A model generated the notes under the pieces. It was not told the DNA's origin. It saw nothing but the letters and a program-made list of their open reading frames with translations, and searched no databases. From the NCBI RefSeq assembly GCF_041080675.1, contig NZ_CP163520.1, forward strand, positions 6,973,501-7,037,500: a stretch of 64,000 nt of DNA, in the 5' to 3' direction. Positions 26,959 through 36,711 of the stretch are shown piece after piece (the stretch's first letter is position 1; each line of letters starts with the position of its first letter). The DNA is from Streptomyces sp. cg36. Lineage in GTDB: Bacteria; Actinomycetota; Actinomycetes; Streptomycetales; Streptomycetaceae. A program made the position numbers and the translations under genes.

Positions 26959-27603
26959 ATGAGCGAGAAGACCATCACCGTGCTGCCCGCCGACGAGGCG
27001 TTCGCGGTAGCGGCGAGCGCCGAGAGCATCGACCGGGCCGCCGAGGCCCTGCGCGCCAACGGTTTCGCCGTGCACGTCGTCGACACCGCCGCCGAGGCCC
27101 GCAAGGTCGTCACCGAGGCCCTGCCCGCCGGGAAGGCGATCCTCGCTTCGACCAGCGAGACCCTGCGCCTGTCGGGCCTCCAGGAGGACATCGACGAGTC
27201 GGGCCGGTTCCGCAGCGTCCGCGCCGAGCAGGCGGACTGGGACCTGCGCGCGCGGGGCGACGAGGTCCGCGCCACCCGCTCCGCGCCGGACGTCGTGGTC
27301 GGCAGCGTGCACGCGGTCACCGAGGACGGCAAGCTGGTCACGGCGTCGGCGAGCGGCAGCCAGCTCCCCGCCTACGCGTTCGGCGCGGCCCAGGCGTTCT
27401 GGGTGGTCGGCGGGCAGAAGGTGGTGGCGGACCTGGACACCGCGCTGCGCCGCATCGAGACGTACTCGCTGCCCAAGGAGGACGTCCGGGCCCAGCACGC
27501 GTACGGCCGCCGCAGCGTCATAGCCAAGGTCCTGATCCACGGCCGTGAGACGATCCCGCACCGCAGCACCGTGGTGCTGGTCCGCGAGGCCATCGGCTTC
27601 TGA
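26959..27603 (+). CDS. LUD-domain protein (LutC/YkgG-like)
   Basis: This 214-residue cytoplasmic protein has the LUD signature KAILASTSETLRLSG, PDVVVGSVHAVTEDG and GSQLPAYAFGAAQAFWVVGGQKVV. In Bacillus LutC acts with LutA and LutB (Fe-S subunits) in L-lactate oxidation, but no such partners lie here. Standalone LUD proteins are common in actinobacteria and their role is unclear. The start follows an AAGG motif. Confidence 0.87.
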   Translation: MSEKTITVLPADEAFAVAASAESIDRAAEALRANGFAVHVVDTAAEARKVVTEALPAGKAILASTSETLRLSGLQEDIDESGRFRSVRAEQADWDLRARGDEVRATRSAPDVVVGSVHAVTEDGKLVTASASGSQLPAYAFGAAQAFWVVGGQKVVADLDTALRRIETYSLPKEDVRAQHAYGRRSVIAKVLIHGRETIPHRSTVVLVREAIGF

Positions 27604-27648
27604 GCCGTCAGAACCCCCGCGGGCGCCGAGTCCGCGGGCCGGTTTCCA

Positions 27649-27676
27649 GCCGCCGTACCCCCTGGGGTGCGGCGGC
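27649..27676 (+). terminator. Hairpin terminator after the LUD gene
   Basis: GCCGCCGTACCCC pairs with GGGGTGCGGCGGC (one T-G position) around a short CT loop, followed by TTTCGCC. It sits 45 bp downstream of the stop at 27603. Confidence 0.7.
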
Positions 27677-27832
27677 TTTCGCCGTTGCGGGGCGGGCGCC
27701 GGGCCGGCCGCGGCAGGGGAACCCGGCGCCCCGCCCCCAGGTCAGGGGCGGCGGGGTCATGACTGGGCGCCGGGTCCTCCCGGTGCGTGACCGGTCCGGC
27801 CGCTGGGCCGGAGGCGTCCTGAACGTAACACC

Positions 27833-27860
27833 TCGCAATCACTTGCGAAAGATCTTGCGG
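27833..27860 (+). promoter_or_regulatory. MalR-like TTGC half-sites upstream of amylase
   Basis: TCGCAA-TCAC-TTGCGA (27833-27848) is a perfect inverted repeat, followed by a direct copy TTGCGG at 27855. A further CCGCAA lies at 27944-27949, by the likely transcription start. Streptomyces amylase genes are controlled by the LacI-family regulator MalR/Reg1 through TTGC-type repeats; identity as a MalR site is inferred from position and motif. The 450-bp gap 27604-28053 otherwise holds only the terminator above and the promoter. Confidence 0.6.
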
Positions 27861-27909
27861 TGAGAAAACGGCGAGATTTCCGCCGCGTATCGGGGGTGTG
27901 TCCAAAGGG

Positions 27910-27938
27910 TTGACCAGCGGGCGCGGGCGCTTTACGGT
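27910..27938 (+). promoter_or_regulatory. Promoter of the alpha-amylase gene
   Basis: TTGACC (27910-27915) and TACGGT (27933-27938) are 17 bp apart, a strong vegetative sigma match. The start would fall near 27945, giving a 5' leader of about 110 nt, with GGAGG just before the ATG at 28054. Confidence 0.75.
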
Positions 27939-28053
27939 CTCGACCGCAACACGTTTCCGGTTGTTTCAGCAAGAACATTCAGAGCCATTCCGGTAGGTCG
28001 GCCGCACCGCCCGGAGGCCGCTCCGCCCCCGCATCCCCGCACGGAGGTCCCCC

Positions 28054-29778
28054 ATGGACGGTCGAGCCGGCAGCATCCCCCGTACGCGCCGACGGCGCCG
28101 ACCGCTCGCCGCGGCGGCGGCCCTGGCGGTGGGAGCGGCGGGCACCCTCGTCCTCGGAGCCCCGCAGGCGCGGGCCGCCGCACCCGGCGCCAAGGACGTC
28201 ACCGCCGTCCTCTTCGAGTGGAACTTCGCCTCGGTCGCCAAGGCGTGCACCGACGAACTCGGCCCGGACGGCTACGGCTACGTCCAGGTCTCGCCGCCCC
28301 AGGAGCGCATCCAGGGCTCCCCCTGGTGGACCGGGTACCAGCCGGTGAGCTACCGGATCGGCAGCCGGCTCGGCGACCGGGCGGCGTTCCGGTCCATGGT
28401 GGAGACCTGCCACGCGGCGGGCGTCAAGGTGGTCGCCGACTCGGTGATCAACCACATGACGAACGGCTCCGGCACCGGCTCGGCCGGATCGTCCTACACC
28501 AAGTACGACTACCCCGGCACCTACTCCTCGGCCGACATGGACGACTGCCGCTCCGAGGTCACCGACTACCAGGACCGCTGGAACGTCCAGCACTGCGAAC
28601 TGGTGCGGCTGGCCGACCTGGACACCGGCGAGGAGTACGTCCGCAAGACGATCGCCGGATACCTCAACGACCTGCTGTCGCTCGGCGTCGACGGCTTCCG
28701 CGTCGACGCGGCCAAGCACATCCCCGCCGACGACCTCGCCGCCATCAAGGCGCGGCTCACCGATCCGAACGCCTACTGGAAGCAGGAGACGATCTACGGC
28801 GCCGGCGAGGCCGTGCAGCCCACCGAGTACCTGGGCACCGGCGACGCGCAGGAGTTCCGCTACGCCTGGGACCTCAAGCGGGTGTTCACCGGCGAGAAGC
28901 TCGCGTATCTGAAGAACTTCGGCGAGGGCTGGGGATATCTGCCCGCCGGGAAGGCGTCGGTGTTCGTCACCAACCACGACACCGAGCGCGGCGGCCCCAC
29001 CCTCACCTACAACGACGGTGCCAAGTACACCCTGGCCCATGTCTTCATGCTGGCCTGGCCCTACGGCTCACCGGACGTCCACTCCGGCTACGCCTTCACC
29101 GACAAGGACGCGGGTCCGCCCAACAACGGCCAGGTCAACGCCTGTTACACCGACGGGTGGGAGTGCCAGCACGCCTGGCCGCAGATCGCCGCCATGGTGA
29201 AGTGGCGCAACACCGCCGGCAGTGCGCCCGTCGGCGACTGGTGGGACGACGGGGCCAACGCCATCGCCTTCGGCCGGGGCGCCAGGGCGTATGTGGCGAT
29301 CAACCACGCGAGCGCCCCGCTGACCCGCACCTTCCAGACCTCGCTGCCCGCGGGCGGCTACTGCGACGTGCAGAGCGGCCGGGGTGTCACGGTCGACGGC
29401 TCGGGCCGGTTCACCGCGACCCTCGCCCCCGACACCGCCCTCGCGCTGCACACCGGCGCCCGCACCTGCGGCACCGGCACCACCGCCACCGGTGCCTCCT
29501 TCCACGTCGGCGCGACCACCGTGCCCGGCCAGAACATCTACGTCGTCGGCGACCAGGGCGCCCTCGGCGGCTGGAACACCGGCGCCGCGCTCAAGCTCGA
29601 CCCGGCCGCCTACCCGGTGTGGAGCCTGGACGTGCCGCTGCCCGCCGGTACCGCCTTCGCCTACAAGTACCTGCGCAAGGACGCCGGAGGGGCGGTGACC
29701 TGGGAGAGCGGTGCCAACCGGACCGCCACCGTGCCCGCCGACGGCAAGGTCGCGCTCAGCGACACCTGGCGCGACTGA
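28054..29778 (+). CDS. Secreted alpha-amylase with CBM20
   Basis: This 574-residue exoenzyme opens with a signal peptide ([24 protein letters not shown]) and hydrolyses internal alpha-1,4 bonds of starch. The GH13 barrel shows [11 protein letters not shown] (region I), [10 protein letters not shown] (nucleophile Asp, about residue 214), [10 protein letters not shown] (acid Glu) and [10 protein letters not shown] (transition-state Asp). Residues about 480-574 form a CBM20 starch-binding domain ([25 protein letters not shown]). The length and order match GH13_32 Streptomyces amylases. The amylopullulanase gene follows 92 bp later. Confidence 0.95.
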   Translation: MDGRAGSIPRTRRRRRPLAAAAALAVGAAGTLVLGAPQARAAAPGAKDVTAVLFEWNFASVAKACTDELGPDGYGYVQVSPPQERIQGSPWWTGYQPVSYRIGSRLGDRAAFRSMVETCHAAGVKVVADSVINHMTNGSGTGSAGSSYTKYDYPGTYSSADMDDCRSEVTDYQDRWNVQHCELVRLADLDTGEEYVRKTIAGYLNDLLSLGVDGFRVDAAKHIPADDLAAIKARLTDPNAYWKQETIYGAGEAVQPTEYLGTGDAQEFRYAWDLKRVFTGEKLAYLKNFGEGWGYLPAGKASVFVTNHDTERGGPTLTYNDGAKYTLAHVFMLAWPYGSPDVHSGYAFTDKDAGPPNNGQVNACYTDGWECQHAWPQIAAMVKWRNTAGSAPVGDWWDDGANAIAFGRGARAYVAINHASAPLTRTFQTSLPAGGYCDVQSGRGVTVDGSGRFTATLAPDTALALHTGARTCGTGTTATGASFHVGATTVPGQNIYVVGDQGALGGWNTGAALKLDPAAYPVWSLDVPLPAGTAFAYKYLRKDAGGAVTWESGANRTATVPADGKVALSDTWRD

Positions 29779-29870
29779 CCCCGGCGGGCGGCGCCCCGGC
29801 GAGACCCGGCCGCCGCCCGCCCCGCGCCCCCGCCCGTACGACCGTGGAACCCCTTCGAAGGAGTACGTCC

Positions 29871-32800
29871 GTGATCGGCTCCCCGCGCCGCTCCGCCGTC
29901 ACCGCCGCCGTCGCCCTGGCGCTCCTGGCGTCGGCCGCGCCCGCCGCGCCCGCCGCGGGCCCGGCGGTGGCCACGCCCCCGGCCCCGCCGTCCGACGCCC
30001 GGCTCGCCGCCGAGCCCGCCCGGCACGAACTCACCCGGGAACAGCCCTACTTCGTCCTCCCGGACCGGTTCGCGGACGGCGACCCGGCCAACAACCGGGG
30101 CGGGCTCACCGGCGACCGCTCGGTCACCGGCTACGACCCGACCGACAAGGGCTTCTACCAGGGCGGCGACCTCAAGGGGCTGACCCGGAAGCTGGACTAC
30201 ATCAAGGGGCTCGGCAGCACCGCGATCTGGCTGGGGCCGATCTTCAAGAACAAGCCGGTGCAGGGCACGGGCGCCGACCAGAGCGCCGGGTACCACGGCT
30301 ACTGGATCACCGACTTCACCCAGGTCGACCCGCACTTCGGCACCAACGCGGAGCTGGCCCGGCTGATCGACAAGGCCCACGCCAAGGGGATGAAGGTCTT
30401 CTTCGACGTCATCACCAACCACACGGCCGATGTCATCGGGCGCGAGCGGGGGAGCGGCCAGTACCTCTCCAAGGGCGCGTTCCCCTATCTCACCCGGGAC
30501 GGCGTGCCGTTCGACGACAGCGCCTACGCGGCGGGCGGCAAGGGCTTCCCGGCCGTCGGCCCCGGCTCCTTCCCGTACGCGCCGACCGTGCCCGCCGCCG
30601 AGAAGGACACCAAGGTCCCGGCCTGGCTCAACGACCCGACGATGTACCACAACCGGGGCGACTCCACCTTCGCCGGGGAGAGCGCCGAGTACGGCGACTT
30701 CTCCGGCCTCGACGACCTGTGGACCGAACGGCCCGAGGTCGTGCGGGGCATGGAGAAGATCTACGAGAAGTGGGTGGAGGACTTCGACGTGGACGGCTTC
30801 CGCGTCGACACCGTCAAACACGTCGACATGGACTTCTGGACCCAGTGGGCGACCGCCCTGGACGCCTACGCCGCCAAGCGGGGGCGCCCGGACTTCTTCC
30901 TCTACGGCGAGGTGTACTCCGCCGACCCGTCGGTGACCGCCCCGTACGTCACCCGGGGCAGACTCGACGCGACCCTCGACTTCCCGCTCCAGCAGGCGAT
31001 GCGCTCCTACGTCTCGCAGGGCGGCTCGGCGGGCGACCTGTCCGCCGCGCTCGGCCAGGACTACCGCTACACCACCGACAAGGCCAACGCCTACGAGCAG
31101 GTCACCTTCCTCGGCAACCACGACATGGGCCGCATCGGAAGCTTCCTGGTCCAGGACAACCCGCACGCCGACGCCGCCGAACTGCTGCGCCGCGACAAAC
31201 TGGCCCACCAGCTGATGTTCCTCGGCCGGGGCAACCCCGTCGTCTACTACGGCGACGAGCAGGGCTTCACCGGGTCGGGCGGCGACAAGGACGCGCGCCA
31301 GACCATGTTCCCCTCGAAGGTCGCCGACTATCTGGACGACCGGCAGATCGGCACCACCCGCACCCACGCGAGCAGTGCTTTCGATCCGGAGCACCCCCTC
31401 TACAAGGAGATCGCCGCTCTCTCCGCGCTGCGCCGCCAGAACCCGGCGCTCGCCGACGGAGTGCAGACCGAGCGGTACGCGGCGCAGGGCCGGGGGATCT
31501 ACGCCTTCTCGCGCACGGACACGAAGACCGGCACCGAGTACGTCGTCGCGGTGAACAACGCGACCGAGGAGAAGAGCGCCGGGTTCGCCACCGACTCCGC
31601 CGCCACCGCGTTCACGGGGATCCACGGCGCCTCCGACACGCTCACCAGCGGCGCCGACCGGCGCGTCACCGTACGGGTGCCCGCCCTCTCCGCAGTCGTC
31701 TACAAGGCGGCCGGGCCGCCGGCCGCCCCCGCCGTCCGGCCCTCGCTGACCCTGAAGGCCCCGGCGGCCGGTGCGGCCGGTGACGTCGAGATCGCGGCCG
31801 ACGTGGACGGCGGCCGGCTCGACCGGGTGGTCTTCGCCGCCCGGACCGGCACCGCCAAGTGGCAGGTCCTCGGCTCCGCCGACCACCCCCCGTACAAGGT
31901 CGTCCAGCACCTGCCCGCCGGCCTGGCCGCCGGAACACCCCTGCGCTACAAGGCCGTCGTGATCGACTCGGCCGGACGCACCGCGAGCGCCACCGCCGCC
32001 TCCACCAGCGGCGCCCCGCCCGTCGAGCCCGCGCCCACCGCCGCCCGGCGCGACTACGCCGTGGTCCACTACAAGCGCCCCGCGGGCGACTACGCCGACT
32101 GGCGGCTGTACGCGTGGGGCGACCTCGCGGACGGCGAGTCCACCACCTGGCCCGCGGGCCACGACTTCGTGGGCCGGGACGCCTACGGCGCGTTCGCGTA
32201 CGTCAAGCTGAAGCCGGGCGCCTCCGGCGTCGGATTCCTGGTGATCGACAAGAACGGCACCAAGGACGTCGCCGCGGACCGCGCCATCGACGTCGGCCGG
32301 ACCGGGGAGGTCTGGGTGGAGCAGGGCAAGGACGCGGTCCTCACCACACCGCCGACCGGGGCGTACCCGCCGCAGGACACCACCAGGGCCGTCATCCACT
32401 ACCGGCGCGCCGACGGCGACTACACCGGCTGGGGCCTCCACACCTGGACGGGCGCCGCCGCGCCCACCGACTGGTCCGCCCCGCTGAAGCCGGTGCGCAC
32501 CGACGCCTTCGGCGCGGTCTTCGAGGTGCCCCTCAAGGACGGGGCGACCAGCCTGAGCTACCTCGTCCACAAGGGCGACACCAAGGAGTTCGGCGCCGAC
32601 CGCTCCCTGGACTTCGCCACCCACTCCCACGAGGCGTGGCTGCTCGACGGCGTGGAGAGGTACCTGCTGCCCGCGGGCTCCGGCTCCGCCGCCGACCTCG
32701 ACCTCGGCAAGTCCGCGGCGCAGTGGATCGACCGCACCACCGTCGCCTGGGACACCGGCACCGGCGCCGCCAGTTACCAGCTGGTGTACGCACCGCGTGG

Positions 32801-35273
32801 CGGTCTCGCGGTCAAGGACGGCGTCCTCACCGGCACCGGCCACTGGCTGCGGCTCACCCCGGTCGCGGGCGGCCTCAGCGCCGCGCAGAAGGCCCGCTTC
32901 CCGCACCTCGCGAAGTACGCGGCCTTCACCGTCGACCCGCGCGACCGCGACCGCGTCCGCGCGGCCCTGACCGGGCAGCTGGTCGCCACCCAGCGGCTCG
33001 CGAACGGCGCGCTGCTCGCCGCCACCGGCGTCCAGACCCAGGGCGTGCTCGACGACCTGTACGCCCCGGGCGCGACGAAGGCCGCGCTCGGCCCGGTCTT
33101 CGCGCACGGCCGCCCCACCCTCTCGCTGTGGGCGCCGACCGCCCGCCGGGTCGCCCTGGAACTGGACGGGCGCACGGTCGCGATGCGCCGCGACGACGCC
33201 ACCGGCGTCTGGTCGGTGAGCGGCCCGGCGAGCTGGACGGGCAAGCCGTACCGCTACGCCGTGACGGTGTGGGCGCCCAGTGTCCGCGAGGTGGTCACCA
33301 ACCTCGTCACCGACCCGTACGCCACCGCGCTCACCACCGACTCCGCGCGCTCCCTCGTCGTCGACCTCGCCGATCCGAAGCTCGCCCCGAGCGGCTGGGC
33401 GGCGCTGCGCAAACCCGCGCCCGTACCGCTGCGGGCCGCGCAGATCCAGGAGCTGCACATCCGCGACTTCTCGGTCGCGGACCCGACCTCGCGCCACCCG
33501 GGCCAGTACCTCGCCTTCACCGACACCGGCTCCGACGGGATGAAGCACCTCAAGGAGCTGGCCCGGTCCGGCACTTCGTACGTGCACCTGCTGCCCGCCT
33601 TCGACATCGCGACCGTCCCGGAGAAGGCGTCCGACCGCACGAGCCCGGCCTGTGACCTGAAGGTGTACGCACCGGACTCCGAGGAGCAGCAGGCGTGCGT
33701 GGCGCGGAGCGCCGCCGAGGACGCCTACAACTGGGGGTACGACCCGCTGCACTACACCGTGCCCGAGGGGTCCTACGCGAGCGACCCGGAGGGGACCCGG
33801 CGCACGGTCGAGTTCCGGCGGATGGTCCAGGGGCTGAACGGCGCCGGGCTGCGCACGGTGATGGACGTCGTCTACAACCACACCGCGGCGAGCGGGCAGG
33901 CCGACAAGTCGGTCCTCGACAAGATCGTGCCCGGCTACTACCAGCGGCTGCTCGCGGACGGCTCCGTGGCCACCTCCACCTGCTGCGCCAACACCGCGCC
34001 CGAGAACGCGATGATGGGCAAGCTGGTGGTGGACTCGGTGGTGACCTGGGCCAAGCAGTACAAGGTCGACGGGTTCCGGTTCGATCTGATGGGCCATCAC
34101 CCCAAGGCGAACATCCTGGCCGTCCGCAGGGCGCTCGACGCGCTGACGCCCGCCAAGGACGGCGTCGACGGCAAGAACGTCGTCCTGTACGGGGAGGGCT
34201 GGAACTTCGGGGAGGTCGCCGACGACGCCCGGTTCGTCCAGGCCACCCAGAAGAACATGGCGGGCACCGGCATCGCCACCTTCGCGGACCGGGCCCGCGA
34301 CGCGGTGCGCGGCGGCGGCCCCTTCGACGAGGACCCCGGCGTGCAGGGCTTCGCCTCCGGCCTCTACACCGACCCCAACTCCTCGGCGGCCAACGGCACC
34401 CCGGCCGAGCAGCGGGCGCGGCTGCTGCACTACCAGGACCTCATCAAGGTCGGCCTCTCCGGCAGCCTGGCCGCGTACACCTTCACCGACACCTCGGGCC
34501 ACCGGGTCAGGGGCGACGGCGTGGACTACAACGGCGCCCCGGCCGGATACGCCGCCGCGCCCGGCGACGCGCTGGCCTACGCGGACGCGCACGACAACGA
34601 GTCGCTCTACGACGCCCTCGCGTTCAAGCTGCCCCGGTCCACCCCGGCGGCCGACCGGTCCCGGATGCAGGTGCTCGCCCTGGCGACCGCCGCCCTCTCG
34701 CAGGGCCCGGCGCTCTCCCAGGCGGGCACGGACCTGCTGCGCTCCAAGTCCCTGGACCGCAACTCGTTCGACAGCGGGGACTGGTTCAACGCGATCCACT
34801 GGGACTGCCGGGACGGCAACGGCTTCGGGCGCGGGCTGCCGCCGGCCGCCGACAACCGGGCCAAGTGGGCCTGGGCCCGGCCGCTGCTCGCCGACCCGGC
34901 ACTGGCCCCCGGCTGCCCCGAGATCACCGCCGCCACCGGGGCCTACCAGGACCTGCTGAGGATCCGCACCACGGATCCGGCGTTCCGCCTGGCCACCGCG
35001 GACCAGGTGCAGTCCGCGCTCGCGTTCCCGCTCTCCGGGACGGGGGAGACCCCGGGCGTCATCACCATGCGGCTGGGCGGGCTGGTGGTCGTCTTCAACG
35101 CGACCCCCGCCCGCACGGCCCAGCGCGTCCCGGAGCTGGCGGGCACGGCGTACGCCCTGCACCCCGTGCAGGCGTCCGGCGCCGACCGGACGGTGAAGTC
35201 CGCCTCGTACGAGCGCGCCTCGGGCACGTTCACGGTCCCGGCCCGCACGGTCGCGGTCTTCACCCGCCGGTAG
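29871..35273 (+). CDS. pulA: Bifunctional amylopullulanase, two GH13 domains
   Basis: The start is GTG 29871, with AAGGAG 7 nt upstream; the protein has 1800 residues and a signal peptide (VTAAVALALLASAAPAAPAAG). It joins two GH13 catalytic modules. The first (about 45-620) has DGFRVDTVKH, LYGEVYSADP and FLGNHDMGRIG, an alpha-amylase type. About 725-950 hold two pullulanase-associated CBM41-like repeats (VVHYKRPAGDYADWRLYAWG and VIHYRRADGDYTGWGLHTW). The second module (about 1075-1800, preceded by a CBM48-like LWAPTARRVALELDG) is pullulanase type, with VDGFRFDLMGHH, LYGEGWNFGEV and DAHDNESLYD. It debranches and shortens starch outside the cell. Confidence 0.94.
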   Translation: MIGSPRRSAVTAAVALALLASAAPAAPAAGPAVATPPAPPSDARLAAEPARHELTREQPYFVLPDRFADGDPANNRGGLTGDRSVTGYDPTDKGFYQGGDLKGLTRKLDYIKGLGSTAIWLGPIFKNKPVQGTGADQSAGYHGYWITDFTQVDPHFGTNAELARLIDKAHAKGMKVFFDVITNHTADVIGRERGSGQYLSKGAFPYLTRDGVPFDDSAYAAGGKGFPAVGPGSFPYAPTVPAAEKDTKVPAWLNDPTMYHNRGDSTFAGESAEYGDFSGLDDLWTERPEVVRGMEKIYEKWVEDFDVDGFRVDTVKHVDMDFWTQWATALDAYAAKRGRPDFFLYGEVYSADPSVTAPYVTRGRLDATLDFPLQQAMRSYVSQGGSAGDLSAALGQDYRYTTDKANAYEQVTFLGNHDMGRIGSFLVQDNPHADAAELLRRDKLAHQLMFLGRGNPVVYYGDEQGFTGSGGDKDARQTMFPSKVADYLDDRQIGTTRTHASSAFDPEHPLYKEIAALSALRRQNPALADGVQTERYAAQGRGIYAFSRTDTKTGTEYVVAVNNATEEKSAGFATDSAATAFTGIHGASDTLTSGADRRVTVRVPALSAVVYKAAGPPAAPAVRPSLTLKAPAAGAAGDVEIAADVDGGRLDRVVFAARTGTAKWQVLGSADHPPYKVVQHLPAGLAAGTPLRYKAVVIDSAGRTASATAASTSGAPPVEPAPTAARRDYAVVHYKRPAGDYADWRLYAWGDLADGESTTWPAGHDFVGRDAYGAFAYVKLKPGASGVGFLVIDKNGTKDVAADRAIDVGRTGEVWVEQGKDAVLTTPPTGAYPPQDTTRAVIHYRRADGDYTGWGLHTWTGAAAPTDWSAPLKPVRTDAFGAVFEVPLKDGATSLSYLVHKGDTKEFGADRSLDFATHSHEAWLLDGVERYLLPAGSGSAADLDLGKSAAQWIDRTTVAWDTGTGAASYQLVYAPRGGLAVKDGVLTGTGHWLRLTPVAGGLSAAQKARFPHLAKYAAFTVDPRDRDRVRAALTGQLVATQRLANGALLAATGVQTQGVLDDLYAPGATKAALGPVFAHGRPTLSLWAPTARRVALELDGRTVAMRRDDATGVWSVSGPASWTGKPYRYAVTVWAPSVREVVTNLVTDPYATALTTDSARSLVVDLADPKLAPSGWAALRKPAPVPLRAAQIQELHIRDFSVADPTSRHPGQYLAFTDTGSDGMKHLKELARSGTSYVHLLPAFDIATVPEKASDRTSPACDLKVYAPDSEEQQACVARSAAEDAYNWGYDPLHYTVPEGSYASDPEGTRRTVEFRRMVQGLNGAGLRTVMDVVYNHTAASGQADKSVLDKIVPGYYQRLLADGSVATSTCCANTAPENAMMGKLVVDSVVTWAKQYKVDGFRFDLMGHHPKANILAVRRALDALTPAKDGVDGKNVVLYGEGWNFGEVADDARFVQATQKNMAGTGIATFADRARDAVRGGGPFDEDPGVQGFASGLYTDPNSSAANGTPAEQRARLLHYQDLIKVGLSGSLAAYTFTDTSGHRVRGDGVDYNGAPAGYAAAPGDALAYADAHDNESLYDALAFKLPRSTPAADRSRMQVLALATAALSQGPALSQAGTDLLRSKSLDRNSFDSGDWFNAIHWDCRDGNGFGRGLPPAADNRAKWAWARPLLADPALAPGCPEITAATGAYQDLLRIRTTDPAFRLATADQVQSALAFPLSGTGETPGVITMRLGGLVVVFNATPARTAQRVPELAGTAYALHPVQASGADRTVKSASYERASGTFTVPARTVAVFTRR

Positions 35274-35280
35274 CCGCGCG

Positions 35281-35321
35281 GGCGGCGGGCCGGGGCGCCG
35301 TGCGCGCTCCGGCCCGCCGCC
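35281..35321. terminator. Bidirectional hairpin after pulA
   Basis: GGCGGCGGGCCGG and CCGGCCCGCCGCC form a perfect 13-bp stem with a 15-nt loop, placed between convergent genes that end at 35273 and 35337. Confidence 0.78.
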
Positions 35322-35336
35322 GCTCCACCGCGCCGC

Positions 35337-35642
35337 TCACTCCTCGGAGACCCGGAGCAGCACGCCCCGCTCGTCGCGGGTGTAGACGCGGCGCCGGTTC
35401 TTCTCCAGTTTGCGGGCCACCTCGTCGTCGAGGTCGACGCCGTTCATCTCGGCGAGCGCCACCAGGTACAGCAGTACGTCGGCGAGCTCCTCGCCGAAGT
35501 CCGGCAGACGTTTGCGCCAGGCCGTGAACGCCTCGCCCACCTCGGCGTTGAGGAGCCCGAACTCCAGCGGCACGTCGGTGACGTTGAACCCCTTGTCGAG
35601 CTTGTTCTGCCACGCCTGCCGCTGTGCGGTGCGGATGTCCAA
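35337..35642 (-). CDS. MazG-like nucleotide pyrophosphohydrolase
   Basis: This 101-residue protein uses TTG 35642 as its start, because AGGAGGG lies just upstream and no ATG or GTG is near; an upstream ATG would overlap the divergent gene. The MazG fold shows EFGLLNAEVGEAFTAWRK (ExxE), LPDFGEELADVLLYLVALAEMNG (ExxD) and KLEKNRRRVYTRDE. Such enzymes hydrolyse nucleoside triphosphates, often non-canonical or (p)ppGpp-related. It is close to the minimal length for the family. Confidence 0.8.
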   Translation of the reverse strand: MDIRTAQRQAWQNKLDKGFNVTDVPLEFGLLNAEVGEAFTAWRKRLPDFGEELADVLLYLVALAEMNGVDLDDEVARKLEKNRRRVYTRDERGVLLRVSEE

Positions 35643-35769
35643 GTCGCTCCGTCCCTCCTGGGGCCCGCACGCGGTTCGGCCGTGCGGGGCGCTCCTGCCC
35701 GCCGACCCTATCGAGCCGGGCGCGGCCCGCCGATAGGGAGGGGGACGGAGCGAGGGCGAGGAGTAGGCA

Positions 35770-36555
35770 ATGCTCAACGAGTGGCACACGGCCGCCAACA
35801 TCGGCGCGGGCCTGGGCTATGGCGGGATCATCGGGCTGGAGCGCCAGTGGCGGGCCCGGATGGCCGGACTGCGGACGAACGCGCTGGTGGCGGCCGGTTC
35901 CGCGCTCTTCGTCCTGCTCTCCACCTACGGCTTCGTGGACGCCACCAGCACCAGCGGCTACGACGGTTCACGGGTGGCCGCGCAGATCGTCTCCGGCATC
36001 GGCTTCCTGGGCGCCGGTGTGATCATGCGGGACGGGCTGAGCGTGCGCGGGCTCAACACGGCCGCCACGCTGTGGTGCTCGGCGGCGGTCGGGGCGCTCT
36101 CGGGGGCCGGGCTGTACGCGGTGGCGGCCCTCGGCACCGCCGGGGTGGTCGGCGCCAACCTGCTGCTGCGACCGCTGGGCCGGCGGCTGGACCGGGAGCC
36201 GCACGGCGGCGTCGAGGTCGGCACCGACTACCTCTTCGAGGTGGTGTGCACCGAGCCCGAGGAGGCCCATGTGCGGATTCTGGCCGTCCAGGCGCTGACC
36301 CGGCCGGGCTACCGGCTGCGCTCGGTGCACAGCCAGGACGCCAAGACGCCGGGCCATGTGACGGTGGCGGCCGAGCTGACCACCGAGCGGCGTGACGACA
36401 GCCTGCTCGAAGAGGCGGTCAGCAGACTGTCGTTGGAGCCCGCGGTGTCGGCGGTGAGCTGGACGGTGCTGCACCACCCGGACGACAACGACGACGACGA
36501 GTACGGCGGTGAGAGCCGCCGTCGGCGCTACTGGGTCCGTAATTTCTTCAGCTGA
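35770..36555 (+). CDS. MgtC/SapB-family membrane protein
   Basis: This 261-residue protein has an N-terminal MgtC-like region with several helices and the conserved stretches GGIIGLERQWRARMAGLRTNALVA, RVAAQIVSGIGFLGAGVIMRDG and AATLWCSAAVGALSGAGLY. A C-terminal ACT-like cytoplasmic domain (about 160-250) follows. MgtC proteins are linked to Mg2+ limitation and F-ATPase control. Its 5' end overlaps the MazG upstream region on the opposite strand. Confidence 0.9.
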   Translation: MLNEWHTAANIGAGLGYGGIIGLERQWRARMAGLRTNALVAAGSALFVLLSTYGFVDATSTSGYDGSRVAAQIVSGIGFLGAGVIMRDGLSVRGLNTAATLWCSAAVGALSGAGLYAVAALGTAGVVGANLLLRPLGRRLDREPHGGVEVGTDYLFEVVCTEPEEAHVRILAVQALTRPGYRLRSVHSQDAKTPGHVTVAAELTTERRDDSLLEEAVSRLSLEPAVSAVSWTVLHHPDDNDDDEYGGESRRRRYWVRNFFS

Positions 36556-36711
36556 CGTTTCGGACAGATTCGGACTCCCGCGTTCAGGTTCGAAAGGATC
36601 TTCATGTAAAACAGTGCGGGACCGGTCAATGACAGTGTGTACTGGCCACGTTCGCCTTCCGGGGCGGTCGTTCGCATGCCCTCCCTCCGATCTCCCCTGA
36701 AGGTCCATTAG

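Noticed and set aside
29661-35162. 1833-residue open frame antisense to the amylopullulanase
   Set aside because: Composition is shadow-like (Val/Arg/Gly-rich), with no motif, while the plus frame has full GH13 signatures.
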